Assembly (NCBI GenBank): GCA_012845835.1
Contig: JABAKD010000008.1
Location: forward strand, 7,176,775 to 7,240,774
From: Undaria pinnatifida
Lineage: Eukaryota; Sar; Phaeophyceae; Laminariales; Alariaceae
Direction: 5' to 3'
Length of the DNA stretch: 64,000 nucleotides
Part shown: piece by piece, positions 23,401-29,866 of the stretch
How positions within the stretch are numbered: the stretch's first letter is position 1
Layout: each line of letters starts with the position of its first letter
Notes under the pieces: model-generated
Database searches by the model: none
Told to the model about the DNA's origin: nothing
What the model saw: the letters and a program-made list of their open reading frames with translations, nothing else
Program-made: the position numbers and the translations under genes

Positions 23401-26014
23401 TGTTATGATGATGTTATGATGATGTTATGATGATGTTATGATGATGTTATGATGATGTTATGATTATGTTTTGATGATGTTACGATGATGTTATGATGAT
23501 GTTATGATGGTGTTTTGATGATGTTATGGTGATGTTATGATCATGATGTTATGGTGATGTTATGATCATGATGTTATGATGGTGTTAATTATGATGTTAC
23601 GAGATATACCCCCTTTTTTTCACTAGAGCGTTTTTTTCACGTTTTCACCACTCGCACGAGTGACTCTGTACCCTCACGGAGACGAAAAATACTTCAGGTC
23701 ATAATTTTGAAGCGCGCAGCGTAGTTTTTATACCATTCCGTTGCCCGATCCATATCGCGAATTTTAACCGCGCGAAAGTGTTATAGGGCTTAGTTTGGGT
23801 AAGCTATTGGTTAACCTCTTTTCGCAGGTGGTCAAACGGACTAATACCCCACAGACCCCTTAACAAAAGCTTAGGACCGCGCGAAAAGGAACAGGGTGGT
23901 CACCCGCGCGAGTGATACCGAGCCCCACTGCGAAAAAAAAAGGTCCCAAAAGTGACCTCCCCCCCCGCCCCCACGTAGCCTTCGCCACCTGGGTTTAGGA
24001 ACCCCGTCACTCAGTAGTAAGTGCTATTAATACCTAACACCTCTATAGTTAGTGTACAGCCATCCCACGGCAGGACGGGGGTGCAGCAGAAGTTTCTAAG
24101 GAGTTTCTGAGCTCCAAACACGAGGAGCTCAATATCTCACCATCATCGCCCAAAACATGACTTCAAAGGCGTGCGTTCGTTCGCGCAACCCGACCAAGAG
24201 CGTGTATGCCTCAAGTTGTCCTAAAACACAAAAAATTAAACCCCGTAAAATTATTAGACTATGTTATTAACCAGTAGTTCAAGTTCACTCGAGGAGCGCA
24301 AACCCTTGCCGCACTGTAGAGGGATGAACTCTCAGTTCCGACACATTCCGAAGGTTTTGGGATAAGATGGGTTAGGGGGGCCCGTCGTTCAGAAACCGTT
24401 TTAACGCGGAAAAGTGATATTAATACCTCTATTACGTAGCGTAGCGCATGCGTCGGCCGTGTCGAAGATGTCCATCAGTTTGTTGAGGCCTGTAATTTCT
24501 CCCAGGTTTTTCGCTGCCAGTTTTCAACTCTCGTTTTATCGCTGTTGTCTACGTTGGAAACAGAAGCTCACCGAAAAAAGGGCCTCTCCGCGAATTCCAA
24601 ATTCCAAATTCGAATCTCGAAATTCAATTTCCCAGGTCACCCACGAAGAGGAGGCGTTCTTGCTGCTGAAGGGAGAGGCAGAGGAGAAGATCAGATGGCG
24701 GCTCAAGAGGGAAGAGAAGGATCGTTTACGAATCGCTCGAGCCAAGGGAGACCAGGAGGCCGATGCTTCGAGACTCAAGGCCTTGAAGGCGTACGGGCAG
24801 TGGGTACCCTACGCGGACAAGATGGGCAAAGGCATTTTCTACTACAACAAGGTAATCGAATGTTTTTGTTACTTTTAGTTTTGTGCTTCCTGCCATTCGA
24901 CGACGTGCAGGTGTTGTGGTATCCCCGCTCTCCCGTTGCGGCGTTGCGATTTATGGTCAGTTGTTCCCTTTTTTACAGCTGGCAGGCGTTATCGCCCGCT
25001 TGAACGGACGCCTCCGCCCCGGCCCGCTTCTGTCAGAAGGTATCCGGCGGACAGCAAGCAACTAGAGTACCAGAGAAGACGTGTAACACCCATGCCACCC
25101 TCGCGCGAGTTACCAATACGGAGGGCCAGAGGCACAGACAGGCATATAATGAATTTCACCGTCGACCATTGTTCTCGTCATGAACCACTATGATCCTATT
25201 AATACAAGAAAAAAATACTGGTAGTACATAGACTACATATTTATTATAAAAATAAAAATACACTCCAGCTGTGAGATCAAAGATTTCGTCGAAACTCATC
25301 TACATGCAAGCTTGTGTGTGATACTCCGATCGCGCGTATCATGTATATTCGTATAGACAGGGACACACGATGCGGTAGATTAGGTGTGCGCGACACACAC
25401 ACCATTTTTTTTTGGACAAATCGTTCCTTCATCAATAACTCGAGGAAAGCTCTTAACACCCCCGCACCCAGAAACTGATGTTCAGAAAAATAGAAGTTCA
25501 AGTTCCCGTTGGAGTGACGACGCGTGTTAAGATAGAGGTGAACCCGTTTTTATTCTTAACAGGATTCCTCAATTTCGGAGCTTAAGACCTCTCCCAAAAA
25601 CTGATTTTCACATTTTCGAGGAGAGAAGTAAAACTGCTACCACCGCCAGAGGAGGAGATGAAAAATCCCATGGGCCTAGGTGCACAACGAGAATCGAGCA
25701 ACAAAAAAAAATCGTCGAAACTAAGAGACGATTTTGGGTTAAGAAGTCCCGTCATTCAGAAAAAAAAATAGCCAAAAAGTGGTATACCATATAACCTCCA
25801 TCGTAGCACGCATCGGACATCGCTGTCGTCGTCGTCGTTGACGAGGGTGCCAATCTCAGCATTAAAAAAAGTGCCCTTTTTCTCGCCCTTTTTTTTCTGG
25901 TGTTTCTGTGTACAGGTTTCGAGAGAGTCGAGGTGGGAAGCTCCTGAAGACTACGTGAAGGACAAGGAGTACGTCATGAAGAGCGCGACGTTCGGCATGC
26001 ATTTTTATCACTAG
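8319..26014 (+). CDS. Ankyrin-repeat protein with C-terminal coiled coil and WW domain (multi-exon gene)
   Basis: The exons found are 8319-8498, 10811-11013, 14691-14910, 15331-15434, 18748-18937, 21841-22033, 24636-24851 and 25916-26014, all with GT-AG introns. Phases agree at every junction except between exons 6 and 7, where a short exon (length 2 mod 3) is probably missing. About 467 residues are visible. Residues 1-110 are polar and helical. Roughly 115-365 are ankyrin repeats, with cores such as LLHYAA, LLEHGAD, PIHLAV and LLVDSAAD. Then come a charged E/K/R-rich helix and a WW domain: first Trp in GQW, the aromatic YYN, second Trp in SRWEAP. The protein ends ATFGMHFYH. Ankyrin repeats and WW domains bind proteins (WW domains bind proline-rich ligands), so a cytoplasmic scaffold is likely; no enzyme motif is seen. 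MGSAVGK at the N-terminus is a possible but imperfect myristoylation site. Confidence 0.85.
8743..8772 (+). pseudogene. Duplicated 3' end of ankyrin/WW exon 1 inside intron 1
   Basis: The bases repeat the last 30 bases of exon 1 (8469-8498) with five changes and encode FEQQEASVLQ where exon 1 encodes FEQQEASMVQ. The changes are two synonymous third-position changes plus conservative Met-to-Val and Val-to-Leu replacements. After the final CAG the donor GT has become GC (CAG then GCGGGT), and the frame stops soon after. It is either a decayed copy or a former alternative exon end. Confidence 0.6.
8786..9075 (-). mobile_element. tRNA-derived SINE, copy 2 (diverged, 5' truncated)
   Basis: It shares the tail-side body (GGTCACAGGCGTCTTCCC, then ATAGGGTTCGGCATTCCC and CACTCG) with the full-length copies. 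The tRNA head beyond about 9075 is not recognisable, and several small insertions are present. It lies in intron 1 of the ankyrin/WW gene. Confidence 0.65.
9235..9405 (+). repeat. Family H dispersed repeat
   Basis: ATTCTAAGAATTTTCTGAGC, CTCACCCGAAAAATGACTTC and AGGCGTTCGTTCGCGC recur at 16195-16375 and 24060-24225, all in ankyrin/WW introns and in the same orientation. A short inverted piece occurs at 14490-14525. Confidence 0.65.
9616..9905 (+). repeat. 13 bp minisatellite (TACCAACTACATG type)
   Basis: There are about 22 copies; the early units are TACCAACTACATG and the later ones TACCAACTATATG. Because 13 is not a multiple of 3, all three forward frames stay open and encode the same MYQLHVPTTCTNY peptide in different registers. 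The long ORFs here are therefore artefacts. Confidence 0.9.
10150..10235 (+). repeat. Left part of a locally duplicated sequence interrupted by the TRIM
   Basis: CATCTGCCTTGGATGACAAA, then ACCTAGGGATC and the CTATC run occur here and again at about 10675-10732. The first copy is interrupted by the TRIM and resumes at 10617 (TCCGAGGCGTGTGAAA, compared with TCCGAGACGTGTGAAA at 10736). Confidence 0.7.
10236..10612 (+). mobile_element. TRIM: miniature LTR retrotransposon, 377 bp
   Basis: Two direct repeats (LTRs 10236-10318 and 10524-10612) both run from TGTTATAAGGCTTA to CCTTAACA. Two bases after the first LTR comes a primer-binding-site-like TGGCGTCGTCGACAGACC (10321-10338), and a purine tract (10512-10523, AGGGGGGGAGAG) abuts the second. 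There is no coding capacity. A 4 bp target duplication is seen (TCTA at 10232-10235, TCTT at 10613-10616). A related unoccupied sequence lies at about 10675-10750. Confidence 0.85.
10355..10379 (+). other. tRNA 3'-end-like sequence inside the TRIM
   Basis: GTGGGTTCGAGCCCCAC forms a perfect 5 bp T-arm with a TTCGAGC loop, followed by ATCCACCA, like a mature tRNA 3' end with CCA. It may be copied from a tRNA during reverse transcription. No full cloverleaf is present. Confidence 0.5.
10811..11013 (+). CDS. Ankyrin/WW gene, exon 2
   Basis: The exon starts after an acceptor in CACCGCACAG, in phase 0, and ends in phase 2 at GAAGG|GTGAGA. It encodes an amphipathic helical stretch and then the first ankyrin-like helix (DTLLHRVCREG). 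It joins directly to the exon at 14691 to read REG-YLPALKFML without a break. Confidence 0.85.
11116..11209 (+). repeat. Family A dispersed repeat
   Basis: Close match to 27-117, including GAAAATACGTGGAAGTGTGG and GCCGGAGGATAAAA. It lies in intron 2 of the ankyrin/WW gene. Confidence 0.7.
11685..11945 (+). repeat. Family F element (uninterrupted)
   Basis: The left part has the palindrome CACTCGCACGAGTGA then GCGCAGCGTAGC; the right part has GGAACAGTGAGG, GTCGCGCGAGTGG and AGCCACTGCGAAAA. The element is about 260 bp and imperfectly inverted end to end. A single TTAA (11804-11807) marks the site filled at 40646-40747. Confidence 0.65.
12077..12175 (+). repeat. Family A dispersed repeat
   Basis: Third direct copy, more diverged, with AGAATACGTGGAAATGTGGG and a longer T run. 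Confidence 0.65.
12575..12760 (-). repeat. Family F-related element, inverted
   Basis: GGGGTCACTCGCGCGAGTGA, CCCCTGTCCCTTTTTC and TACGCTGCGCCA are family F landmarks in reverse. Similar partial copies occur at 17100-17330 (-) and 19430-19575 (+). Confidence 0.55.
12870..14690. other. Intron 2 segment without a supported gene
   Basis: It holds AT-rich sequence and a GAT microsatellite. ORFs here lack coding character or splice compatibility. Confidence 0.6.
13530..13561 (+). repeat. GAT trinucleotide repeat
   Basis: (GATGAT)n of about 9 units. A looser GATGATG cluster lies at 14410-14460. Confidence 0.85.
14691..14910 (+). CDS. Ankyrin/WW gene, exon 3
   Basis: The exon lies between CGCGCAG and the donor GAG|GTATGT, entering in phase 2 and leaving in phase 0 (73 codons after the split Gly). 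It covers a degenerate ankyrin repeat (LPALKFMLD, then KRKRTALMLCF) and a linker ending PKRPEIAE. Its GC-rich third positions stand out from the AT-rich and simple-repeat flanks. Confidence 0.88.
14961..15262 (+). repeat. TGTCC pentanucleotide repeat in intron 3
   Basis: About 60 units of TGTCC with variants TGTCT, TGTTC and CGTCC lie between exons 3 and 4 of the ankyrin/WW gene. It keeps several frames open (GQDRT-type peptides on the minus strand), which are not genes. Confidence 0.9.
15331..15434 (+). CDS. Ankyrin/WW gene, exon 4
   Basis: The exon lies between CAGAGCAG and TATAG|GTCAGA, phase 0 in and phase 2 out. It encodes DWVKPGTRADREEMVRILVQ and then a repeat turn ending HDY. The next exon completes the split Ser, giving HDYSLLHYAA, a normal start to an ankyrin repeat. 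Confidence 0.85.
15956..16017. repeat. TTAA-MITE-related fragment
   Basis: TTAACCCTTTTAGCACCGCAG and ACACTTGGAGTTAGACTAG are shared with 39198-39260. The first bases resemble the TTAA-MITE end and sit on the TTAA of a family B copy (CTCCTTAACCC). The right end is not defined. Confidence 0.45.
16195..16375 (+). repeat. Family H dispersed repeat (intron 4)
   Basis: Carries GATTCTAAGAACTTTTG, CTCAATATCTCACCCAAAAC and GACTTCGAAGGCGTTCG. Confidence 0.65.
16540..16800 (+). repeat. Family C dispersed repeat
   Basis: CGTTCTACGGCGGTAGCCC, GACGAAATCGC, CTCCTGAAACACGGTGTCC, CGAGCAGCCGTGAAACG and CTATCGTAGAATCA recur at 27895-28145 and, inverted and rearranged, at 41650-41915. Confidence 0.65.
16800..16925 (+). 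repeat. Short tandem duplication
   Basis: TATCGTGGGATGACCC, GTTGCCCAAGGGG and CGGGTTACCA occur twice, about 67 bases apart. Confidence 0.8.
17480..17770 (+). repeat. Family B dispersed repeat, interrupted by a TTAA-MITE
   Basis: CCTCAATTTCGGAGC, GACCTCTCCCAAAAA, AATCCCATGG and GACGATTTTGGGGTAAGGAG define the family. Other copies are at 4560-4795, 24355-24445, 25560-25805, 36770-37070, 38430-38500 and 45235-45530 (+), and at 5350-5410, 15920-15960, 19670-19715 and 34640-34850 (-). Confidence 0.7.
17516..17615 (-). mobile_element. TTAA-MITE inserted in a family B repeat
   Basis: It is flanked by TTAG (17512-17515) and TTAC (17616-17619). The same family B sequence at 25560-25600 reads straight through with one TTAA (25582-25585), so this is a filled site. 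The ends and the body (GGGAACCCGTTTTTTGGG, GTATAGGGAGGGG) match the reference copy inverted. Confidence 0.75.
17771..18255 (+). repeat. 95 bp tandem repeat expanded from the end of family B
   Basis: GGGGTAAGGAGCCCCGTCAT begins units at 17774, 17869, 17964, 18059 and 18156 (the last two slightly changed). Each unit also carries AAAAAACGGTATACCATA. Single-copy family B elements elsewhere end with the same sequence. Confidence 0.85.
18748..18937 (+). CDS. Ankyrin/WW gene, exon 5 (canonical ankyrin repeats)
   Basis: The exon starts after TTGTCAG and ends at GATAAG|GTTTGC in phase 0. It holds almost two consensus ankyrin repeats: LLHYAA, GWEGTIEVLLEHGADP, then TALHFAV and EVAEILL. It is the clearest ankyrin evidence in the window. 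Confidence 0.93.
20085..20295 (+). repeat. Family E repeat (intron 5 of the ankyrin/WW gene)
   Basis: Shares CCTTCCCAGTAGAAACTCAG, GTCCGGGGTCA, TTTATCGCGAGA and CTTCCCTCGTCGACT with the copies at 42390 and 57345. It has no coding potential. Confidence 0.55.
21841..22033 (+). CDS. Ankyrin/WW gene, exon 6 (ankyrin repeats)
   Basis: The exon starts after CACGTTTCAG in phase 0 and ends in phase 1 at TACA|GTAAGT. It encodes PIHLAVQNGDQEIVKLLVDS and TPLSVACERQDWQMVNLLLD. The phase-1 end does not fit the phase-0 start of the next confident exon at 24636, so a small exon is missing between them. Confidence 0.9.
22258..22318 (+). repeat. GTT-rich microsatellite
   Basis: An irregular (GTT)n and (GTGGTT)n run in intron 6. 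Confidence 0.85.
22840..23605 (+). repeat. 11 bp minisatellite (TTATGATGATG)
   Basis: About 65 units of TTATGATGATG with variants (GGTG, TTTTG, TTAATG, GATCATG) run over 760 bases. The middle (about 23330-23460) is most regular and the ends are most degenerate. Confidence 0.9.
23640..23990 (+). repeat. Family F element split by the solo LTR
   Basis: ACCACTCGCACGAGTGACTC, GCGCGCAGCGTAG and TTTTAACCGCGCG precede the solo LTR. AAAAGGAACAGGG, CCGCGCGAGTGATA and CCACTGCG follow it. Removing the LTR leaves a continuous family F element. Confidence 0.7.
23779..23865 (+). mobile_element. Solo LTR of the TRIM family
   Basis: It has 87 bases from TGTTATAGGGCTTAG to CCCCTTAACA, matching both LTRs at 10236-10612. 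It is flanked by a perfect 4 bp duplication (AAAG at 23775-23778 and 23866-23869). It lies inside a family F element (23640-23990). Confidence 0.85.
24060..24225 (+). repeat. Family H dispersed repeat (intron 6)
   Basis: Carries GTTTCTAAGGAGTTTCTGAG, CTCAATATCTCACC and GACTTCAAAGGCGTGCG. Confidence 0.65.
24636..24851 (+). CDS. Ankyrin/WW gene, exon 7 (coiled coil and start of WW domain)
   Basis: The exon has 72 codons after the acceptor TTTCCCAG and ends AAC AAG|GTAATC in phase 0. The first 50 residues are a Glu/Lys/Arg-rich helix (EEEAFLLLKGEAEEK, then KREEKDRLRIARAKG). The WW domain then begins at GQWVPY and reaches FYYN. The open frame extends upstream to 24414 but loses coding character before the acceptor. 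Confidence 0.85.
25560..25810 (+). repeat. Family B repeat with empty TTAA site
   Basis: TTTCGGAGCTTAAGACCTCT at 25574-25593 is the uninterrupted form of the site filled at 17512-17619. It continues through AAAATCCCATGG to GATTTTGGGTTAAGAAG and TCGTAGCACGC. It lies just before the last ankyrin/WW exon. Confidence 0.7.
25916..26014 (+). CDS. Ankyrin/WW gene, last exon (end of WW domain, stop)
   Basis: The exon follows a pyrimidine tract and GTGTACAG, in phase 0, and has 32 codons and a TAG stop. SRESRWEAPEDYV supplies the second WW tryptophan and the following proline; the protein ends SATFGMHFYH. The WW domain is therefore split by an intron just after YYNK. Confidence 0.88.
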   Translation, partial: VSRESRWEAPEDYVKDKEYVMKSATFGMHFYH

Positions 26015-26844
26015 GAACCCTCGGGAAGGAACGTCAGATTTTTGTGTTAGGCTTCTTAGATCTAAGAGCCATTTTATATCAAAAAACATTTCTAAAGTTG
26101 TTGTTTGTTTTCTTGTCCTAAATATCCTGTTTCTCCTGTTTTGTTTTTTGTCTTTTTCCCCCTCCTGCACATTTTGCCCTTAAACATTATCCTAAATAAT
26201 TTTTTTTCCTGAAAGGAATTGAAGGCTTCACGCGCTCTCTTGGTTTCTTTTCGTGTCTGTGTTAGTTTTCCAGATTTTTTTTGGAACAAAATCTCGTTTT
26301 TTTCTTTTTCTTGTTTAACAAAAAAAACAAACAAGAACGTAAATCGAAAAAAAAAACGCTTTTCTTAGAACTTACGAACGACAACAATGGACATGGTCCT
26401 TAGCCTTGCGCGTGGGGAGCGAGTCGTGACAAAAAAAAACGTCACATTTTTTTTCAAAAAAAAACTTTTGTGATGCATCCCTACCGCAGCATGCGGGTCA
26501 GAGTTACCAGAACGTTTACTAGTAGTATCAAGTATTAATAGGCCACCGGCGGGAACGCCGGTTATTTATGTTATAAAATTATTCTAACGGCGTCAGCTGT
26601 GAGTTCGACGAATTTAGGGTCGATGTGTGCTCATCTTTGCAAGCGGCGTACTACATCGATCGATCGCCCGTTTTACTTTAGTAAGTTTCATACACTTGTA
26701 AATCTAAACCTAATATAAGATGACATTGTGTTACGTTACCGATCATGCATAATAACCAATTCCTTTTTATCGCACCGAGAGCGCTTTCAACTTTCAGCTC
26801 AACTCGCATCATAGTTTCGATAGGAGGTTTTACCCTCAGCGACC

Positions 26845-26975
26845 TTCTGGATAAGGTCAAGGTCAAGGCCATGGTCACAGATAGGTGTTATCCATTCTCT
26901 CAGGACACCCGGTATTTTTCTGTGCCTGAAGTCATTTTTATTGGGCATATCTCAGGGTTCAGCATTATTGCCACT
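26845..26975 (-). mobile_element. tRNA-derived SINE, copy 3 (old fragment)
   Basis: Only the 3' half is visible, with many changes: CTTCTGGATAAGG, GGCCATGGTCACAG and GGGTTCAGCATT align in order with the SINE body. It ends just before the direct repeat at 26977. Confidence 0.5.
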
Positions 26976-27894
26976 GTGTAAGGTTAAAGGTGGGAACACA
27001 GAGTGCCCCCTGCAGGTTTGCCAATTGAGCGGGTCCTCGGAGAGTACTCACTTTCTTTGCCTTGTCGTAGAGACGTAGCTTTATTCGATTCCACCAGAGC
27101 CCTGGATATAGCTTCTGCGGTCGGAGGCACGTGCCTCCGATCTATTCCCTAACTTTCCCGAATATAAAACGACAACCTCACACATAACCCATCCAAATGA
27201 TCTCAAATTCGGATAATTACATGCCTGTCGAGGCCGTATCTTAACACTAGCCCACCCTGATGAGTCGCATATGCAGAAATATGGGAGATTCGGGGAAACT
27301 CCGGCTCTACGAACTAGACCATGAGTCGAAGATGCGGATCCTCGAAACCCACTCCCACACCTCTAAAGGTCTGGCTATGGAGCCAGGAACACGCGAAGAA
27401 AAGCAGGCGAAAGAAGCGCAGATCCTACAACAAGGCAACAGTCACCCATCAAAAACCTGCCGCGTGCCGCCGGTATGGCGGGGGGGGGCAGAAAAGGCTC
27501 TAGAACCTGCCGTATACCACCGGTGCACATGGCGGGGGGGGACAGGAAAGGCTTTACGGCAAACCAATCACAAAAAAAGTACTCTGGCGAGGCGAGCCCT
27601 TGTCGATATGTAGGGGAACACAGGCGCTAACACAAGGGAGAAGTCATGCAAAAAACCTCCCGCAGGCCATCGGCATGGCGGGGGGTTAGACGAGGAAACG
27701 ACAAAATACCCGGGATGGAAGGTGGCAACACCTACAGCCCCGCGAGGGGGGGGAAGTGTTCAGTCGAAAAAACAAAGTAGAACAAATACAATACACACAA
27801 AAGATAAGAGATGACACACAGACCCATACATAGCCCCTGTACCACGTTACGCGCGAACAGGGTACCCTGGTCGCCCCCCGGCTCTCGGCTCTGG

Positions 27895-28145
27895 GCTGAA
27901 GAGTCGTTCTACGGTAGCCCTCCCAACTTTTCTTCAACGAAATCGCCGGTTTTGAAACCGGCTTCCGACCGTATCTCCTGAAATACAGTGTCCTTCGACA
28001 CCCCGACGTCATCGATCGATAGCCATTTGCGAAACAAGAAAATGCATGGAACAATTTGTTAATGGCATCCTTCGTTGTGTCGAGCAGCCGTGGAACGTTT
28101 GCTAAAGAAAATGGCTGGTTTGGGGGAGGGGCTATCGTAAAATCA
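27895..28145 (+). repeat. Family C dispersed repeat beside the palindrome
   Basis: Matches 16540-16800 with an extra short palindrome (GCCGGTTTTGAAACCGGC) also present at 41826-41844. It ends about 20 bases before the left arm of the large palindrome. Confidence 0.65.
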
Positions 28146-28440
28146 GTCTGAGGAGGGCGTCGGTAGGGCGACTCGTTACTGTGCTACCCCCCTACACTGC
28201 ACATAGGATCAATGCTGCTTGTTTTGATGCGATGGACGTGGGCGTTTTGGTGCAGCCCTATATTGTGCTGCCCCGCAGCAGGGGTCAATTCTGCCCATCT
28301 TGGCCTCACTCCTTGCTAGCACACATTTTTTTTCATTACTCGCAGTGGGGACTTCGGAACAAAATATTGACCTCCGTCGCTCCTTCACGCGTCGCCCTCG
28401 TCCCCCCCCCCTCCCGTCCCCGCCCCCCCCTACCAGCACC

Positions 28441-28734
28441 ATGTCTACCAGTGACGATTCGGGCTACTCGGGCAGACTGCGGTCCTCCACGCGCCCCATC
28501 CAGGAGGCCCAGGGAGAAGAAAGGAACGCTCAAAGTCCCGCGAATCGAGACGGGGAGGACAACGCGACGAGAACCTCGACGACGACAGTGACTCCAACAC
28601 GAGCCAACCCCAAGGCACACCGACCGACCGCCTCGACTCGCCGGTCCACGAGGAGGAGGCGGGAAAAACCCTACCGGGCTCGGGGACATCTAGACGCCAA
28701 ATATCGCCAGCCTCGAGGGAGCGTCACCAGCTGA
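28441..28734 (+). CDS. Hypothetical ORF in the left palindrome arm
   Basis: It starts with the same MSTSDDS as the right arm (ATG 28441), then diverges to GYSGRLRSSTRPIQEAQGEE and continues in a different frame of the shared sequence (RRSTRRRREKPYRARGHL). The two arms do not keep a common reading frame beyond the start, which argues against a conserved protein. Confidence 0.25.
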   Translation: MSTSDDSGYSGRLRSSTRPIQEAQGEERNAQSPANRDGEDNATRTSTTTVTPTRANPKAHRPTASTRRSTRRRREKPYRARGHLDAKYRQPRGSVTS

Positions 28735-28880
28735 CCTCCTCGCACTCGATTGAGCACCACCGCCGACACTTGGCCTCTCCGTGCTCGACAGAGCGCTTCC
28801 CTCAGAGCTTCGGAGACTAGCACACCCATGCCGGCCCCAGAAATTTTAGACTCTGAGTCCGAGGGGCCGGCATGGGTGTG

Positions 28881-29402
28881 CTAGTCTCCGAAGCTCTGAG
28901 GGAAGCGCTCTGTCGAGCACGGAGAGGCCAAGTGTCGGCGGTGGTGCTCAATCGAGTGCGAGGAGGTCAGCTGGTGACGCTCCCTCGAGGCTGGCGATAT
29001 TTGGCGTCTAGATGTCCCCGAGCCCGGTAGGGTTTTTCCCGCCTCCTCCTCGTGGACCGGCGAGTCGAGGCGGTCGATCGGTGTGCCTTGGGGTTGGCTC
29101 GTCTTGGAGTCGCTGTCGTCGTCGAGATTCTCGTCGCGTTGTTCTCCCCGTCTCGATTCGCGGAACCTCGAGGAGGAGGCGAAAAAAACCCTACCGGGCT
29201 CGGGGACATCTAGACGCAAAATATCGCCATCTTCGAGGGAATCGTCACTGGTAGACATGGTGCTGGTAGGGGGGGGGCGGGGGGCGGGAGGGGGGGGGGA
29301 CGAGGGCGACGCGTAAAGGAGCGACGGAGGTCGATGTTTTGTTGCGGGAGTCCCCACTGCGAGTAATGAAAAAAAATGTGTGCTAGCAAGGAGTGACGCC
29401 AA
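28881..29402 (-). CDS. Hypothetical ORF in the right palindrome arm
   Basis: The frame has 173 codons; the likelier start is the internal ATG at 29258 (MSTSDDSLEDGDILRLDVPE), giving about 125 residues. The product is hydrophilic and rich in Ser, Arg and Glu (EEEAGKTLPGSG, then SRERHQLTSSHSIEHHRRHL). Its N-terminal part is encoded by an inverted copy of the DNA that encodes EEEAGKTLPGSGTSRRQISP further along. It could be a disordered transposon protein or a chance frame in GC-rich DNA. Confidence 0.3.
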   Translation of the reverse strand: MASLLASTHFFSLLAVGTPATKHRPPSLLYASPSSPPPPAPRPPPTSTMSTSDDSLEDGDILRLDVPEPGRVFFASSSRFRESRRGEQRDENLDDDSDSKTSQPQGTPIDRLDSPVHEEEAGKTLPGSGTSRRQISPASRERHQLTSSHSIEHHRRHLASPCSTERFPQSFGD

Positions 29403-29449
29403 GATGGGCAGAATCGACCCCTGCTGCGAGGCAGCACAATATAGGGCTG

Positions 29450-29866
29450 CACTAAAACGCCCACGTCCATCGCATCAAAACAGGCAGCATTTATCCTATG
29501 TGCAGTGTAGCGGGGTAGCACAGTAACGAGTCGCCCAACACGCCGACGCTCATCACACCAAAATAGGCAGCATTTAACCTAGGTGTAGTGTAGGGGGGTA
29601 GCACAGTGAAGGGTCGCCCAACACGCCGGCACCCATCGCACCAAAACAGGCAGCATTTAACCTAGGTGTAGTGTAGGGGGTAGCACAGTGAAGGGTCGCC
29701 CAACACGCCGGCACCCATCGCACCAAAACAGGCAGCATTTAACCTAGGTGTAGTGTAGGGGGTAGCACAGTGAAGGGTCGCCCAACACACCGACCGTAAT
29801 ATAAAAAGCGGGCAGCATCTGCCCCAACAGTAGTGTAGGGGGGGGGTAGCACAGTAGAAGTTCGCG
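29450..29866 (+). repeat. 82 bp tandem array continuing the palindrome
   Basis: Units begin CGCCCAACACGCC at 29532, 29615, 29697 and 29779, each with GGCAGCATTTAACCTAGG and GTAGCACAGTGAAGGG. A fifth, diverged unit (29450-29531) is the outer end of the right palindrome arm. Looser related sequence continues to about 30200. Confidence 0.85.

Larger units (their letters stand above)
28166..29536. repeat. Large palindrome: 673 bp arms, 24 bp spacer
   Basis: The left arm 28166-28838 and the reverse complement of 28863-29536 match almost throughout, from GGGCGACTCGTTACTGTG to ATGCCGGCCCC at the centre. One internal stretch differs: 28456-28538 on the left against about 29165-29248 on the right. 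The right-arm version is an inverted copy of another part of the same arm. Both arms carry MSTSDDS-starting frames. Confidence 0.9.

Noticed and set aside
22840-23605. CRISPR-like regular repeat
   Set aside because: Units are contiguous 11-mers without spacers, in a eukaryotic intron.
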